Shown here piece after piece: positions 11,963 through 27,187 of a DNA stretch of 64,000 nucleotides; positions within the stretch are counted from its first letter, which is position 1; every line of letters starts with the position of its first letter. The translations under genes and the position numbers were made by a program. The stretch is from Baylisascaris procyonis (taxonomy: Eukaryota; Nematoda; Chromadorea; Rhabditida; Ascarididae): assembly GCA_037389465.1 (NCBI GenBank), contig JAZARR010000070.1, positions 2,012,501-2,076,500 of the forward strand, in the 5' to 3' direction. Under the pieces are notes generated by a model that was not told where the DNA came from, searched no databases, and saw nothing but the letters and a program-made list of their open reading frames with translations.

Positions 11963-13160
11963 AACAAATAACGACAATTTCTACGATTTTAATGAAAGAT
12001 ACAATTGCATTGAGATGAATTATTTTGTGGATATTGGGACTGATAAAGCAAATGAAAGATGAAAATTCGAGCACATTCCTTAACAATTTAATTACTGTAG
12101 CTATCTATGGCCATATTAAAGGAACAAACTATATATGTAAATTCAGTAACAACACTAATATGGGGCAAAGACCGATGAGATACTGTGTCACACAGTTGCT
12201 TAACTTGTATAGCCTACAAGAAAAAAATAAAATCTGCAATACGATATGAAAATAAACCATTGTCCATTGTTCTGTAACGATGAAATAAATAAAAAAAAAA
12301 AAAAAAAAAGTAAAAGTTGTACCGCTATCGTTCACCTAAGAAAATATTTTCGTCGATAGTCATTGGTAAAGGCTTTTGGACGTTAAAGCGCACAAACTTT
12401 ATGCGCCAACTGATCTCATCATGAGCGCTACAGTATGGCTGAATAAATCTGTAGTATACATACTGTATTCAGAAATATGCTACTGTCAGAAAACGTTCAT
12501 CAAAAATTATTTCTAAAGGGATTTCAGCTAAATCAATTTAGTATTATCAAATTTTTAAGTGCAGTTCTTTTATATTATCTATGTGGTTTTATTTGATGAA
12601 TATTTCGGGTATAAGTGATTATCTGAAAGAAACAATATGTCATTTATGCAATATTTTGTCGCAAATATTTACATTTGCAATTCTCATTCATGAAAAGATA
12701 TTCAAATAAATTATCACAATATAATTATTTCTCTTATAGGAGTTTATCTCAAAACTACTAATTAAAACTCTAAACAGTATATACACGCATTGCAAGAATA
12801 AGTGTTTATTGGATGGATGTTATTGTATAGCGACGCATAAGGCTGTCCATTAGGAAGTGCAGTGTTCTATCCACACTAAACATCCTCCATTTGCATGTCA
12901 CTACTTGAGTACCTCTTCACTGCTTGTAGGCATATGTTCATTCATCTCGACCCGTATTGCTCATAAATCGTTTCACACTGTTTTATGGTGTTCCATTTAT
13001 AAACGCTTGTGAACATTAATTCCCGATTTAGAGCATTTACTATGATCATCTTAAAAGAGATTGGTTGAATTTTGTAAGGGTGGTTTTAGTTGTAACAAAT
13101 TTGTTATGCAAATTTCTTCTTGCACGTGATTTGCATATTCAGTGGAAATTGAATGTTTTG

Positions 13161-13163
<3 letters not shown>

Positions 13164-13222
<59 letters not shown>
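13164..13222. repeat. (AT)n array
   Basis: Alternating AT of about 58 bp in intergenic sequence. Confidence 0.96.
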
Positions 13223-13227
<5 letters not shown>

Positions 13228-15263
13228 AATGTATTTCCTACTGACGTTCACGCTTTAAGGCATTTGTTTGTTGATTATTTAAGCAGTTGTTTTTTAGTGT
13301 AACTTTCTTCTTAGGCTGTTTTCTATTTATTGAAATATGCATATAAATTATTTGTTTGCAGAATTTCCTCACTTATTTGCATTACATTTAAAAAAAAAAT
13401 CATTAAATAAATTGGCGAATTTAATTACGCATACTGGGTATTGTTCTGAAAAAAACCTGAAATATTTTTTTGCACTTGATGTCTTTTATTTATACGATAT
13501 TTCTATAGGTGTTATTTCTTAGTGCAATATTATTGTTTAATTTTATAAATTTTTTATTTATTTGAAATTTGTATTAATGAAAGTAAATTTTGCACTCGTT
13601 TAATGATACGTTGAACGTTCGCCATTGCACTCAACGTTAAGGAATTCATATTAAAATCGAAAAATATGCAAATAAAATATTTTTCATTCATATTAAAGAA
13701 CGTTTCCTTTCATGAATGCCACCCCTCTCCTCCCAATCTCACCCCTTCTGCCTCTTTCAGTTTCCTAATATGTGTGCATCAACTCATTAATTCGAAAAAA
13801 ATTTGCAATTATTTTGCAATGAAACAGATTCAAGAATGATGACAATTTTATATACCATAATTCAGCTTTATTCTTTTTTGAATCATTTCCCACCGTGGGT
13901 AAATTATTTTCCTTTAATAAAAAAGAAAAAAAGATTGGTGCAATTATGAGTGTTTTGAGTTGAGAAGAGGAGCGGCGGTATTGTTTATTGATGATGAGCA
14001 ATTAATAAGGTGTACTTCACAAGACAATACAGCCGCATCACTCTCACCTATTCACATGTAATTATATGACAATTCATCTATTGCAATCTTTTTACAATCG
14101 CATTTCTTTCAACAACAACAAAAAAATCCTCTTTGTTCCGTTATATCTCAATTCATAAAAAAACATCCTTTGATTAGTCCCTAAATCATTTCTCCCCTTC
14201 TAACACTTCTCTAAAATATTTTACGTCTTCAACTCAAAGTTTTATCAGAACTCTAGATGGATATCCTCATTATATATGGGAGGCATCTATTTAGACTTTA
14301 GATTTACCTTGCCTTCTTATAGGGTGGAGATTATATAACTGCGAACGAAATGCATGCTCAATCATGTGGGCAAACAGTAGTTAATGGACGAATTCAATGC
14401 CAGAAATGGATGCTTTATTTAATTTCTTTTAATTAAAGCACTTCATTCGTTCATCCCAATAAAACTCATAAATTTACCTGCTCGTAGATCTGCATCAATC
14501 ACAATTGTAATGAATAAGCAAAGACACCAGTGTAGGGCAAATAGTAGACCATTAAATATCAGTGACGTTAATGAGTGGATGTCTTTTATTTCGTCGCATT
14601 GCGTTTATCCTTATCATTAAAAAAAAAAAACATTTCATCTAAGATTAAAGCAATAAAACATTTTGCAGATTTGCATCAAAATGTCATCAATACCAGATTA
14701 TTGTCAAGTAATGCGAATAACAGGTATTACAATTATTGTTTCATTAATGATTTAATTGAAAATGATATGCTTCAAATATATTTTCAATGAACACTTCGTT
14801 AATTATTATTTAATGAAATACGATGCAAAATTAAAAGAGTTATTTCCGGTATATTTTCATAAAAAATATTGAAATTTCATCGATAACGAAAAGTTGACTG
14901 TTTTTCTTCGATTGTTGCCGAGTATTGAATGTTGTTTAGAACTTATGATTTTTCATCTACAAATTTTTCTCAATCAATTCAATTTTATTTGAATTATTTT
15001 CTATTTTGAAATAAATCGGCGAAACGATAGAAGGAAGAATTTCGAATGACTTTGAAATCTAAAAAAAAAAAGAATATCCTCTTTAGAAGTAATTTATTTA
15101 ATGGCTTATTTTTCCTTCAAAAATTTCAATTTGCTGATATTTTACTTAACTTATATAACAATAAACTTAATTGAAAACTAATGCCTCTATATTTATGATC
15201 TACTACAATAATAAAAACTACAAAAAATTTGTTTTTATATTACTATAAATATCTTGTTTGAAG

Positions 15264-18186
<2,923 letters not shown>

Positions 18187-20110
18187 TTGTCGTCAAATGC
18201 GTTGAACTTTGAACTTTGTACTCGATAAACATATTTCGGTGCGAAGGGAAGAGGGATTTTAGTGTGGTCGATGAGTTCTCCCGTTCATGCCGCATTATTT
18301 CATGGAAAAACGACTCTCAGAAAACAGCGATCGGGAAGCATGATAGAAAATCCACAGAATGGACAATGCAATGCTAGACTTGAAGGAGGAGCAGAACATT
18401 GGAGATGGTAGAGAAGAAATAAAACGGTATCATTCCTATAATATTGCTCTCTTCCAGGCTCCTCCCCCCGCCCCTTCACCCTTCTTCCACGTCCGCTGAG
18501 GCAACCGGCTTGTTTGAATATAATCCAACTTACCAAAATCCATAGAAACCTCATCGCGATACGATGAAAGAAAAGGTCTGTCTTCAGCCATACGAAAATT
18601 TGCATCTATTTTTGTCCCGTTGGAGTGTATCATATATATGGAAAATAAGGTCGTTACTCTTCGATTGTACAGTAAGTTTTGTGCCAATAACAATGTGCTT
18701 CATTGGTGGCAACCTCTTATGCTTTGTGCTATGTCTCGCGCCTCTAATATACTTTTAATTTCATATCACAAGCCAATAATTTGTGATTGCTTCCTACTGT
18801 ATTAATACCCATATATCAATGAAAACGAACAGTAATTAATTACCATAATATTTATAATCATACATACTCCCATAATTCCATCCCGTCTCGTCATTACGTA
18901 GCGGAAATAGCGATTATCGTCGTATTTCTACTCCATGAAATTCCATGCGTTGCTATTATTGTAATGACGCAATGATGAATTAGAATACAATATAATATAG
19001 ACCATTTAGGTTTTTTTAAAATATCCCATATATGAATGTGCTAAGTAAAGCAGTATTTTATACATATGCTATTTGAACCTACGATCATCGATTAACGCAC
19101 ACTACAAACTAGTAAGATTTCAACGTTAACCAACCTTATAAAACTACCGTTATTAAAGTAAAATAAACTTTCGCAGAAATACAACAAATAATGGATTTAA
19201 GTTTCGTATGCAAATCGTCTTGTGCTAATATTTATTGTGCTAGTAATGGTGCATTGCGCTATGATTATATAAATATGTGCTATAAAGAAATGTCAAATAT
19301 ATTGTCACTAATCGCTTATTAAAATGGCGATATGTCTAACTAAAGCAGTGCAAATCAACAGATAAACTATGAGGCGATGGTAACACACCTCTATACTCAT
19401 TGTCATCCTCTAATATCCGGAAATGGCCTATGTTTGCATATCGTGAATGCGGGAATTACAAACATTTGACATCTAAGAGGTCCAAACAAAAATTTTAGCC
19501 ATTTTTCTTTGTTGTTTATGTTTGGTAAAACATAAAACGAAACGTACAATGTTTATTATCAATAAAAATTTTATAAATAATAAAATGTTCGTCACACTAA
19601 AACTAAAGGTATCTGAAGTGTTGTATCGCCTACAAATAATGACCATTAATAACGATCACTGTAATAGATTTTCTTCACTCTCGATGAAAACAATGCAATA
19701 CGAGAAAATCAAAACGGTGAATACAACTCTGCAAAACGCATTCGACGAATAAATATGACGCATACCTTCCCTTACAAAATGTTTTCATTAATTTCATTCA
19801 GCATAGTAAAATCCTCATTGCTTAATATCCTTAGAAAATTCCCAACAAATGACTTTAAAATAAAAGAATTCTCCACTAACGAAAATGAAAAACGCTTGGA
19901 AACGAATAAAATTGTAAGCTGGAGGTCATAGAAATTGTAAGTTTTTTGTCTTAAAGTTCACCTTCAAAACAATATCCCTTCTAAACGCGTATAAACCCCG
20001 AATACCCGATCATCACATTCATATTGTTAATAGAATAGAACAAAAGAACAGAACAAAACGTATCGGACGATTTCCTTAGGATAATGGATTCCAAAAATCG
20101 GTCAATGTGT
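18187..20110. other. Intergenic region between the convergent homeobox and peroxiredoxin genes
   Basis: The two flanking genes face each other, so this interval should carry both 3' UTRs. I saw AATAAA-like hexamers but could not tell which is used. No supported exon was seen. Confidence 0.5.
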
Positions 20111-23100
20111 TTATTTGTTGACTTTATTGAAATATTCCTTGGCTCCCTTCACATCAGGTTTGATCGTTGGCTCATCATCATGCCAATTCGCTGGGCACAC
20201 TGAAAAACTTTTCCACTTCACTTGTAAATTAGAAAGAATTCAACGGCATTAGAGAGTCAATCCCGATATTTGCGAAAAACTTTATTAATGTTTTTTTTGT
20301 TTTTTTGCAAAATGTCATTGCGATGCTAATCCTAAGTCTCCTACATACATTGTACTTGTAAAGGCATCAATGGCTATTACAAACGTTTGTAATGGCATCA
20401 ACAATTCCCTAGTATAAAAATGCCTCAGGCAAGCGAAGTTTGCCTCGATGATATTAATGCATGAATTGCGTTTCAATAATAAAATATGCAAATAAATAAC
20501 ACTTGAAATATCAACTGAACTGCGAAGACAAAGGCGGTGAATGGAAGTTAATGTCAAAATCTGAGGATGCACCCAATAAGCAGCTATCTCTATCAGCCAT
20601 CACCATTAATGTCCGCACAATTCCAATTGACCACTTCTACAAGCACATTCAGACGATCAATCATTTTCTGTATACGAATGATCAGCAATAAGAACCAAAC
20701 AATAACTTCACCAATAACACCCTCAAGCGATGATATTAATTGCCTTCGGCGTTAAATGAGAGTCATTTGAAACGATTTGAAACTAACCTTCACCATGCTT
20801 CTCGACAAACTGGAAAGCTTTAAGAACGCGAAGTGCTTCATCGACGCTTCTTCCAACGGGCAGATCGTTGACTGTCGTGTGACGGATCACTCCTTTTGGA
20901 TCAATCAGGAACAAACCACTGCAACAATATCACCATAATCTGTGACTCCAGTAATCATCCTAACCAACGACTCCTCTTTTCAACCTAAAGACGACTGACG
21001 ATCCGATGCTGAGATGGTACTTCCTAGTATAATTTATACTGGGAGGTACAATTTCCCAGGAAGTACCCAGTATTCCGGTACTTCCCAGGAAATGGTACTA
21101 ACAAAAGTGAATTAACGAAGGCAAACCAAGCTGTTCACCGGCACTAAACTCGATAGTACACTATGATAAGCATTTTCCATATAAAAAATGTTTGATGAGA
21201 TCTCGAACTAGAAATGCAAAAAAACTCTTCAGAATTATGCGTTCATGCAGTCTATAAATGCAAGATCGCATCAATGAGATTAATTAATGAAAATATATTC
21301 GCGGCTTACCGGTATGAAACCCCAACATCATGATCGAGAACTCCAAACGCATCGGCGATCTTCTTGTTGAAATCAGAAAGTAGTGGAATCTGAATGATGT
21401 CATTTAAAACGTAAATCTGAGTGACGTCATTATTAATGAAGCAGATAGATCAATGGCGAGATTTATTAAAAATATATCATTTGAATAAACTAATCCGCGG
21501 AATTCTGAAATCAAAACTATAAAAATAACAATTTGAGCACAAAAAACTAATTAAAAAATCTGTTGTTATCATTTCATTGTAGCTATTCGGGAATAGAATA
21601 GCAAAGTTTACTTCTCTTATCATCTCTCTAACAATTGCGAATATTTCTTGTAAATTCCCGCAGAAATACTAGTAGGGATGGAATCTTAAAATCGTCTCAT
21701 CAACTCATATAGTGGTTATTTTTAAGCAGAGTGAGATTAATAAGTCAGATATCCCTTCCGATATCCAATATGCATAGATGAAATTAATAGGCGCACCTGC
21801 ATTTCGCCAAGTCCGCCATCTTTGCGAGGAGTTTGTATCCAAGCAAGGTGGGAGAATTGTGAATCGCATGAGCAAGCGATCAATTCAGCGCCCAATTTCT
21901 TAAATTCCTGAGAACGATCGTTGAACGCAATAATTTCCGTTGGGCATACAAATGTGCTGTAATTAAGCAATCCCTTGATGACAGTTGTAGTATACAGAAC
22001 GAAAAAAAAACCTTTAGAAAGTGATTATTGAGAGCAATGAGTAGAAGATAGAACTATTTTGGAAGACCAGGCATAAGAAATGGGAAGTTGACGAGGCAGC
22101 GGGAGGAAGGGGGACGGAAGTGAAAGGAAATTTGTGAGGTGGGGGAAAGGGAGAGGGGAAAGCCATGGAAAAGAAAGCAAATATCAGCGATTGAAGAGGT
22201 GAGGGGAGGATAGAGGGGGTGGGCTGGAAATTCGAGTGCGTCATCTTCGTCTGGTCAGCCACTAATTAACCGATAATTAAAAGATCCTGTCTTTTCGGTC
22301 TCGGTTATTTTGCCTTAACAATGGCGGTAATTCTTCTATCATTAGGTTTATTCAAATATAAAAAAATGGACTATTCTCGTACAGCAAAATGAAAATGAAA
22401 TAGATTGGAGAATTTCTGAATGCTTAAAAATAATAAAACCATCAAAAATTAAATACGTTGCTTTACAGACGAAAAACTTTATTCTGAAACACTGATACAC
22501 TAATATAGGTTATTCGATAGTGACTTACACAGTTGAGTCTAGGAGAGGAGGAAATAAACGATCAACCTTACACTGTGCTTCGAAATATATTCCCATCAAC
22601 AGCAATCGTAAACACCGGGAAGGATTGTTTAAGAAATGAAGTGAGTGGGAAGATTCTATGCTATATGAAAACTGATCTTCCATCTCAGTGCTCTTCTAAA
22701 ACTTCTCCTCAGATAACGGGCTTACTGAAAAACTTGTGGACATCGTTCGATGTAATCCGGACAGTAGTTATGATTAAAGATTAATAAACAGCAATGGCAG
22801 CAATACTGCTCCCCTCACCTAACCTGCTTCCCCCACCCACCCCTCCCCGCAACCATTCTTTCCGTTTCGTCGGCTCCAGTGAATTTCAGGGCACAACTCA
22901 GTAAAGAGTAATATGAAGAGCACGAACGGAGGGTGAAAAATAACGAGCAACGTGCCCTACTTAGAATCGAACCAAGGGTCGTCACGCCAGATTGCAAAGC
23001 AACGCCATTGCGCGACCGCATTGCCCATGGTTGATCGCCTAAAAGGAAATAAATACTTTGTTCTTCTTATTTTTTTAAAGAAGTCATTAAACTAATCGTT

Positions 23101-24987
23101 TTCATCTTTCACCCTTTAGACTAACCATCTAGCTTTAAGGATCACTTCAAGATCACTCCATTCGATGACTATAAGAGGAAAACGAAAACTTCCGCTTGAT
23201 AAACTCACAAATCGAGAGGATAGAAGAAAACGATGAGCCATTTGCCTTTATAGTCTTTTGCACTGACCGTCTTGAAATCACCATCAACGACCGCTGTTCC
23301 CTGAAATAATGAGAATTTTAAGAGTCGATCTTCCAAAAAGACCACTAGAAGCAGCCTTTTCTTGATCAGGAAGTAAGTTATAATCCAGTTTTCATTTTAT
23401 TTTCCACATTCGTCTAATAAATATTGGATATTTGGAGGAATTGTATCTGCTTTTTGTACAAATAATGTGCACATTTTCAGTTAGGTAAAGCTCTGTTTCT
23501 AGAGGCCAAACTTGGGGTGATTTAAGCGAACCCAAAATTACCTCTTTCATAAAATGGTATACTTCTCTGTTCTTGCTTCTGTGTCTATGGGAAGAATGGG
23601 AGAAGCCCATAGTTGTGCCATTCGATCATGACGGAAGTTTGCTTTTATTTAAGTCTAACCAGACAATGTTCTGTAATAGGGCAACACAATTGGCGATTTT
23701 ACCTTCAGCGATGGGATTAAGTGATAACAAAATAAATCAGAGAATATGACAAATATTTAAATAAACATAACGAGCTTTGTGTCAAGTACTTAAATAAACA
23801 TAATGAGCATGTGCGTACATTTCATTAAAAGTGGTAACGATCGCAAGATGGAATAATCACTGATGCAATAGTTCCCCAAGGTAATATTTCATGGCGATCG
23901 GTGAGCAGATATAAAAATAAACATGCAAAATAAGCATATGAAAGAAGGAAAAATAACCTGAAAATCAGGGACTTGGCATGTTGGCCCCAAAGGTCGGATA
24001 CCGAATAGCAGACGCGAAGTCGATAGAGAGGCACGCGATTGCTGTCGAATGACGGCCGAAGCAGCAGAGAGAGATCTTGCCTGCAAACTCAATTGGGTTT
24101 GCTAATTATCGAACAAGCTAAACTACCGAAGTTTTTATGACAACCTTAAATGTTTACTTGTAAAGCGCATCTGAGTAGCACCCTCCCCTACCTTCCGAGT
24201 GAAGCATGAGCCTAACATTACCTATAAGGTTAGCAGCTTCGGCTAATCAGTCAAGAATTCTTTCACCTTTCGTTAAACATTATTCAAAAATGGTGCAAGG
24301 AACATTGACAAAAAGTATATAAAGCTCTAGCACCCACCTTTCCTGAAGCAACGAAAACTTCAGTTTTGGCCGACAAGGGCGCCCATGCCTGGGAAAAAAT
24401 CTAACGTCGAGAGTTAAACGCCCGGTGCAACAATGCACCTCAGCCCAACCTGTTATGAAACCGCTGAAGTTTGTTTTAAACCTTAACGCTTAAAACGTTT
24501 CTAACAAGCACCTGCACAACATCAACAGCGAGGACCAAAGCAACGGCCACTTAGGAGCAGTCCATTGCTGTTCTCCGAAAGGTGTCGGATTTTTTCTCCC
24601 CGTCTATATAATACAGAAGATCTCCACTAAGACGATCACTAAGTCAATGTCTAGCACTTCACTTTTACATTCCTATCCTTACTGGTGTATTTTCTATTAC
24701 TGCAGATTGTGCGCCCGTTAAATCATTACTGAATGTGCTTCTTCGTACATTTGAAACGCCATTTCCTGGACGAATATCATTCAAAAACTCGTGCCGCCGA
24801 AACAACGATAGGTCGCAACTTTAAAATCGAAATAATTCTTGCCTAAAGTATATTTCATTATTTTAAACACACTTCGTGATGGATTTTATAAGAAACATGT
24901 GCATCAGAAAAAAATTTTAGAATATTTGAATGTCTTAACAAGGTGAATAAATGAAGGCAATTGACTTACCACAACAGAGCGAAGCAT
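20111..24987 (-). CDS. prdx-3: Mitochondrial 2-Cys peroxiredoxin (Prx3 type), complete
   Basis: Thioredoxin-dependent peroxidase reducing H2O2 in the mitochondrial matrix. Seven exons join in phase: 24987-24970, 24080-23958, 23300-23209, 21956-21797, 21389-21310, 20918-20788 and 20199-20111, giving 230 residues, the usual length. Residues 1-35 ([20 protein letters not shown] and onward) are Arg/Ser/Ala-rich without acidic residues, a mitochondrial presequence. The peroxidatic Cys82 lies in [11 protein letters not shown] and the resolving Cys203 in [20 protein letters not shown] (125-128) and the C-terminal YF (224-225) are both present, the pair linked to sensitivity to overoxidation. The start exon supplies only MLRSVV and ends at GTG|GTAAGT; no ATG is in frame in exon 2, which supports it. 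A TTTTTAG at about 25023-25029 is a possible trans-splice acceptor just upstream. Family call is very secure; exon 1 is good but unproven. Confidence 0.95.
22952..23036 (-). repeat. tRNA-like Pol III element (SINE-like), in peroxiredoxin intron 3
   Basis: On the minus strand a T-arm CTTGG-TTCGATT-CTAAG with 5 bp and a 7-base loop forms a good B box (GGTTCGATTC). A block 50-60 bp upstream (GCGGTCGCGCAATGGC) resembles a degenerate A box. No 7-bp acceptor stem can be formed, so it is not an intact tRNA gene. A tRNA-derived SINE or tRNA pseudogene fits best. Confidence 0.45.
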
Positions 24988-26588
24988 CGTTCGAATAAAT
25001 TGCCCTTGAAGAGAGGAGGTCTCTAAAAATTCGATAAAGAAAACAGCAGCAAATTCGATAAAAATGCACAATCGTAAAAGTATAAATATTCCTAAGCGGT
25101 GCAATATAGTACAAATTCAAAAGAATCGCTTGGCAGTGCCATATTTTACTCAGCTAAACTCTCCACCTTACTTTAGAGAGCACCAGTTGGTGAAAGAGAA
25201 GAGCATGATCGATACCGAGACCACGCATTCCTGAACTGTTACCGCAACTTATATTGCATGATGAGCGGTTTTCAAGAACGAGCATTCCCAGGGAAACAAA
25301 GAGGATAAGAACGGGGATTAGGATAGCCCATTAGTGGAGGTGAAGATCTTCGAAGACATGGTATTCCAAAAACGATGAGGGGATGAAATAAAGAAAGGAC
25401 TCTCATCAAGCACGCGATCATAATGCATGTTAGCATTTTATGATTTCTTATTTCAACACGAAAATAAACATTCCACTGAAAACAGTTCTTTATTTTTAAG
25501 CTGTAGAAAAACTGAACAACAAGTACAACAACATCACCTACCACATACTAATCTCTAAAAGGATAGAAGTGAAAAAGATGAACAACGCTTGTACAAATCG
25601 AACTAATTAACAGCAGAACATCAAGCAAAACTTGTGCCGAATTAAAATCTATACACATTAAATATAAATGCTCAACAACCGCAATTTCCATGCAACGAGA
25701 AAAATTTGCATAAAATAAGAAACTTTGCATATAATATATTTTACAGCTATAATAAGTCGAATCTATTTTTGAAAGCCGCTAATGCGGTAAGCCCTGAGCT
25801 TATAAGTGAAGAATTACGGTATGGACACCGCTGCAATACTAGTACCATTCCTCTTCTGAATTTAGAACAAATTTAAGTGCAAGTTTACAAGAAATAGCAT
25901 ATAGATGCAAGCAATGCACACACAGCATAGGCTGAATCGAACCCAATTGTAAAGCAACCAATAACATTTGTGTGCAACACTTCGCATCGAACTGGAAAAG
26001 TTAGGAACATTGCAGCACTAGGCAACACTCTTGCTCTCTTACTTTAACGAATGCTTCCTACCAGCATTTTTTTGTTTTTTGCGTTCCCTTCCATCATCAC
26101 TTCACACGTCCACAGATCAACTCATATGCTGAAATATTCCATTCGACCAATTTTTACAAACATATGCAAATTTTGTGAAATTATAATTATTCATAGGAAG
26201 TTATTAGGGCTATACGATCATCGGTTTCCTCTTTAAACGCACAGAAGCTTTTTTCATTGATTTATTGATTTATCGATTTATTGATTATTGATCAAAGACT
26301 ATAGTGATCACCATTCTATTATAAACGACATCCCCACATGGGAATGTTTTGAACGTCCTCTTTCTGATATATTATGATAGATAGAAATCTCATCAAACCA
26401 TCGCGAATATTACAGCTAAAAATCAATGGAGTTTCGGTTGTAAAGATTAGACGATACTGATCTATGACAGTGAAATCAAAATTTATCCCACATTGAAATC
26501 AGACGTCCTATATTCTGGATATTTAGCTAAGGCTGGATTGCATAATAAGAAAATTGTAATAGAAATATAACGAATATTTTTTTTTGTA
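24988..26588. other. Intergenic region upstream of the peroxiredoxin gene
   Basis: Contains the presumed peroxiredoxin promoter and 5' UTR. I saw no supported exon on either strand and no recognised regulatory motif. Confidence 0.45.
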
Positions 26589-26651
26589 GAGCCTAAATTA
26601 CCTACTGCTGTGCTATTCTCGAGTAGAACACCTAAATTTTGAGTTGCATCA

Positions 26652-26866
26652 ATGGGCAATAGAAAATTTCAACCACCAATTGATTTCAATAATGCTCTCA
26701 TCAATGATTTAACTGAGCATCATTTAATTAAGCGGCGCCAATCACGTTTTAGAGAAATTCCATCATGCAACCGGCTGCAAAAAAAGTTTTCAAGTCCGAA
26801 CAGTTCTAAGTAAGAAGTTTTTAAGTCCATAATACACTTTACAAATATAGATTTGCGAATGCATAA
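26652..26866 (+). CDS. Possible small two-exon gene, unidentified
   Basis: A poly-T acceptor (TTTTTTTTGTAG, ending about 26588) precedes an ATG at 26652. The frame reads MGNRKFQPPIDFNNALINDL, continues basic and polar (EHHLIKRRQSRFREIPS) and meets a strong donor AA|GTAAGA at 26809. Splicing to the acceptor AAATATAG at 26850 adds FANA and a stop at 26866, giving 57 residues. An alternative donor four bases inside gives a different tail ending in RWLNEINNF. No domain is recognised. The frame is interrupted by TGA just upstream of the ATG, so the upstream part is likely 5' UTR. Confidence 0.35.
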
Positions 26867-27074
26867 AAAACGATTTATTGCACGATGGCTCAACGAAATA
26901 AATAACTTCTGAATTAAACATAATATTTAATTAGACAATTAGACGTATGAGTTTTGCATTTAATGACATTTTCACAGATTGAATTGACTTTTTCATTTAA
27001 AAAAAAATCTATTCTAATATCGTCTTTAAATCTCGAATCGTCAACAGAATATTCACTACTTATGAGAAATTTAC

Positions 27075-27187
27075 GCAAACGTCTTGTAAAACACGACCGG
27101 TACGAGAAGGGGATTTCCCATCAACCAGCTTGGTTGTTCCAATAAATTCTGGACGGTTCGAATTGGTACCACTAACGAGAATAAAGC
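27075..27187 (-). CDS. Orphan coding exon, gene unidentified
   Basis: On the minus strand, acceptor TTTTTTAG (27189-27188) and donor TGC|GTAAAT (27074) bracket 113 bp reading ILVSGTNSNRPEFIGTTKLV then DGKSPSRTGRVLQDVC, entry phase 1 and exit phase 0. The composition looks like a folded protein. Flanking exons were not found, and the peroxiredoxin start lies far to the left, so it is not part of that gene as modelled. A plus-strand open frame at 26963-27145 overlaps it and is the competing reading. Confidence 0.4.

Larger units (their letters stand above)
11606..15263. other. Gene-poor AT-rich stretch upstream of the homeobox exons
   Basis: Apart from two (AT)n arrays and poly-A tracts, no exon could be supported on either strand. 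The missing 5' exon of the homeobox gene should lie here or further left. It must end in phase 1 with a G, because the first visible exon starts with the last two bases of GAT. Confidence 0.5.

Noticed and set aside
22533..22784. 83-codon plus-strand frame in peroxiredoxin intron 3, preceded by an ACACAG
   Set aside because: The composition is acceptable, but there is no ATG start, partner exon or recognised motif, and it sits inside an intron of a certain gene on the other strand. Too weak to list as a gene.
26589..26651. Frame reading PKLPTAVLFSSRTPKF, then TGA, then in-frame MGNRK; possible selenocysteine read-through
   Set aside because: No SECIS-like hairpin was recognised, and a 5' UTR explains the region equally well.
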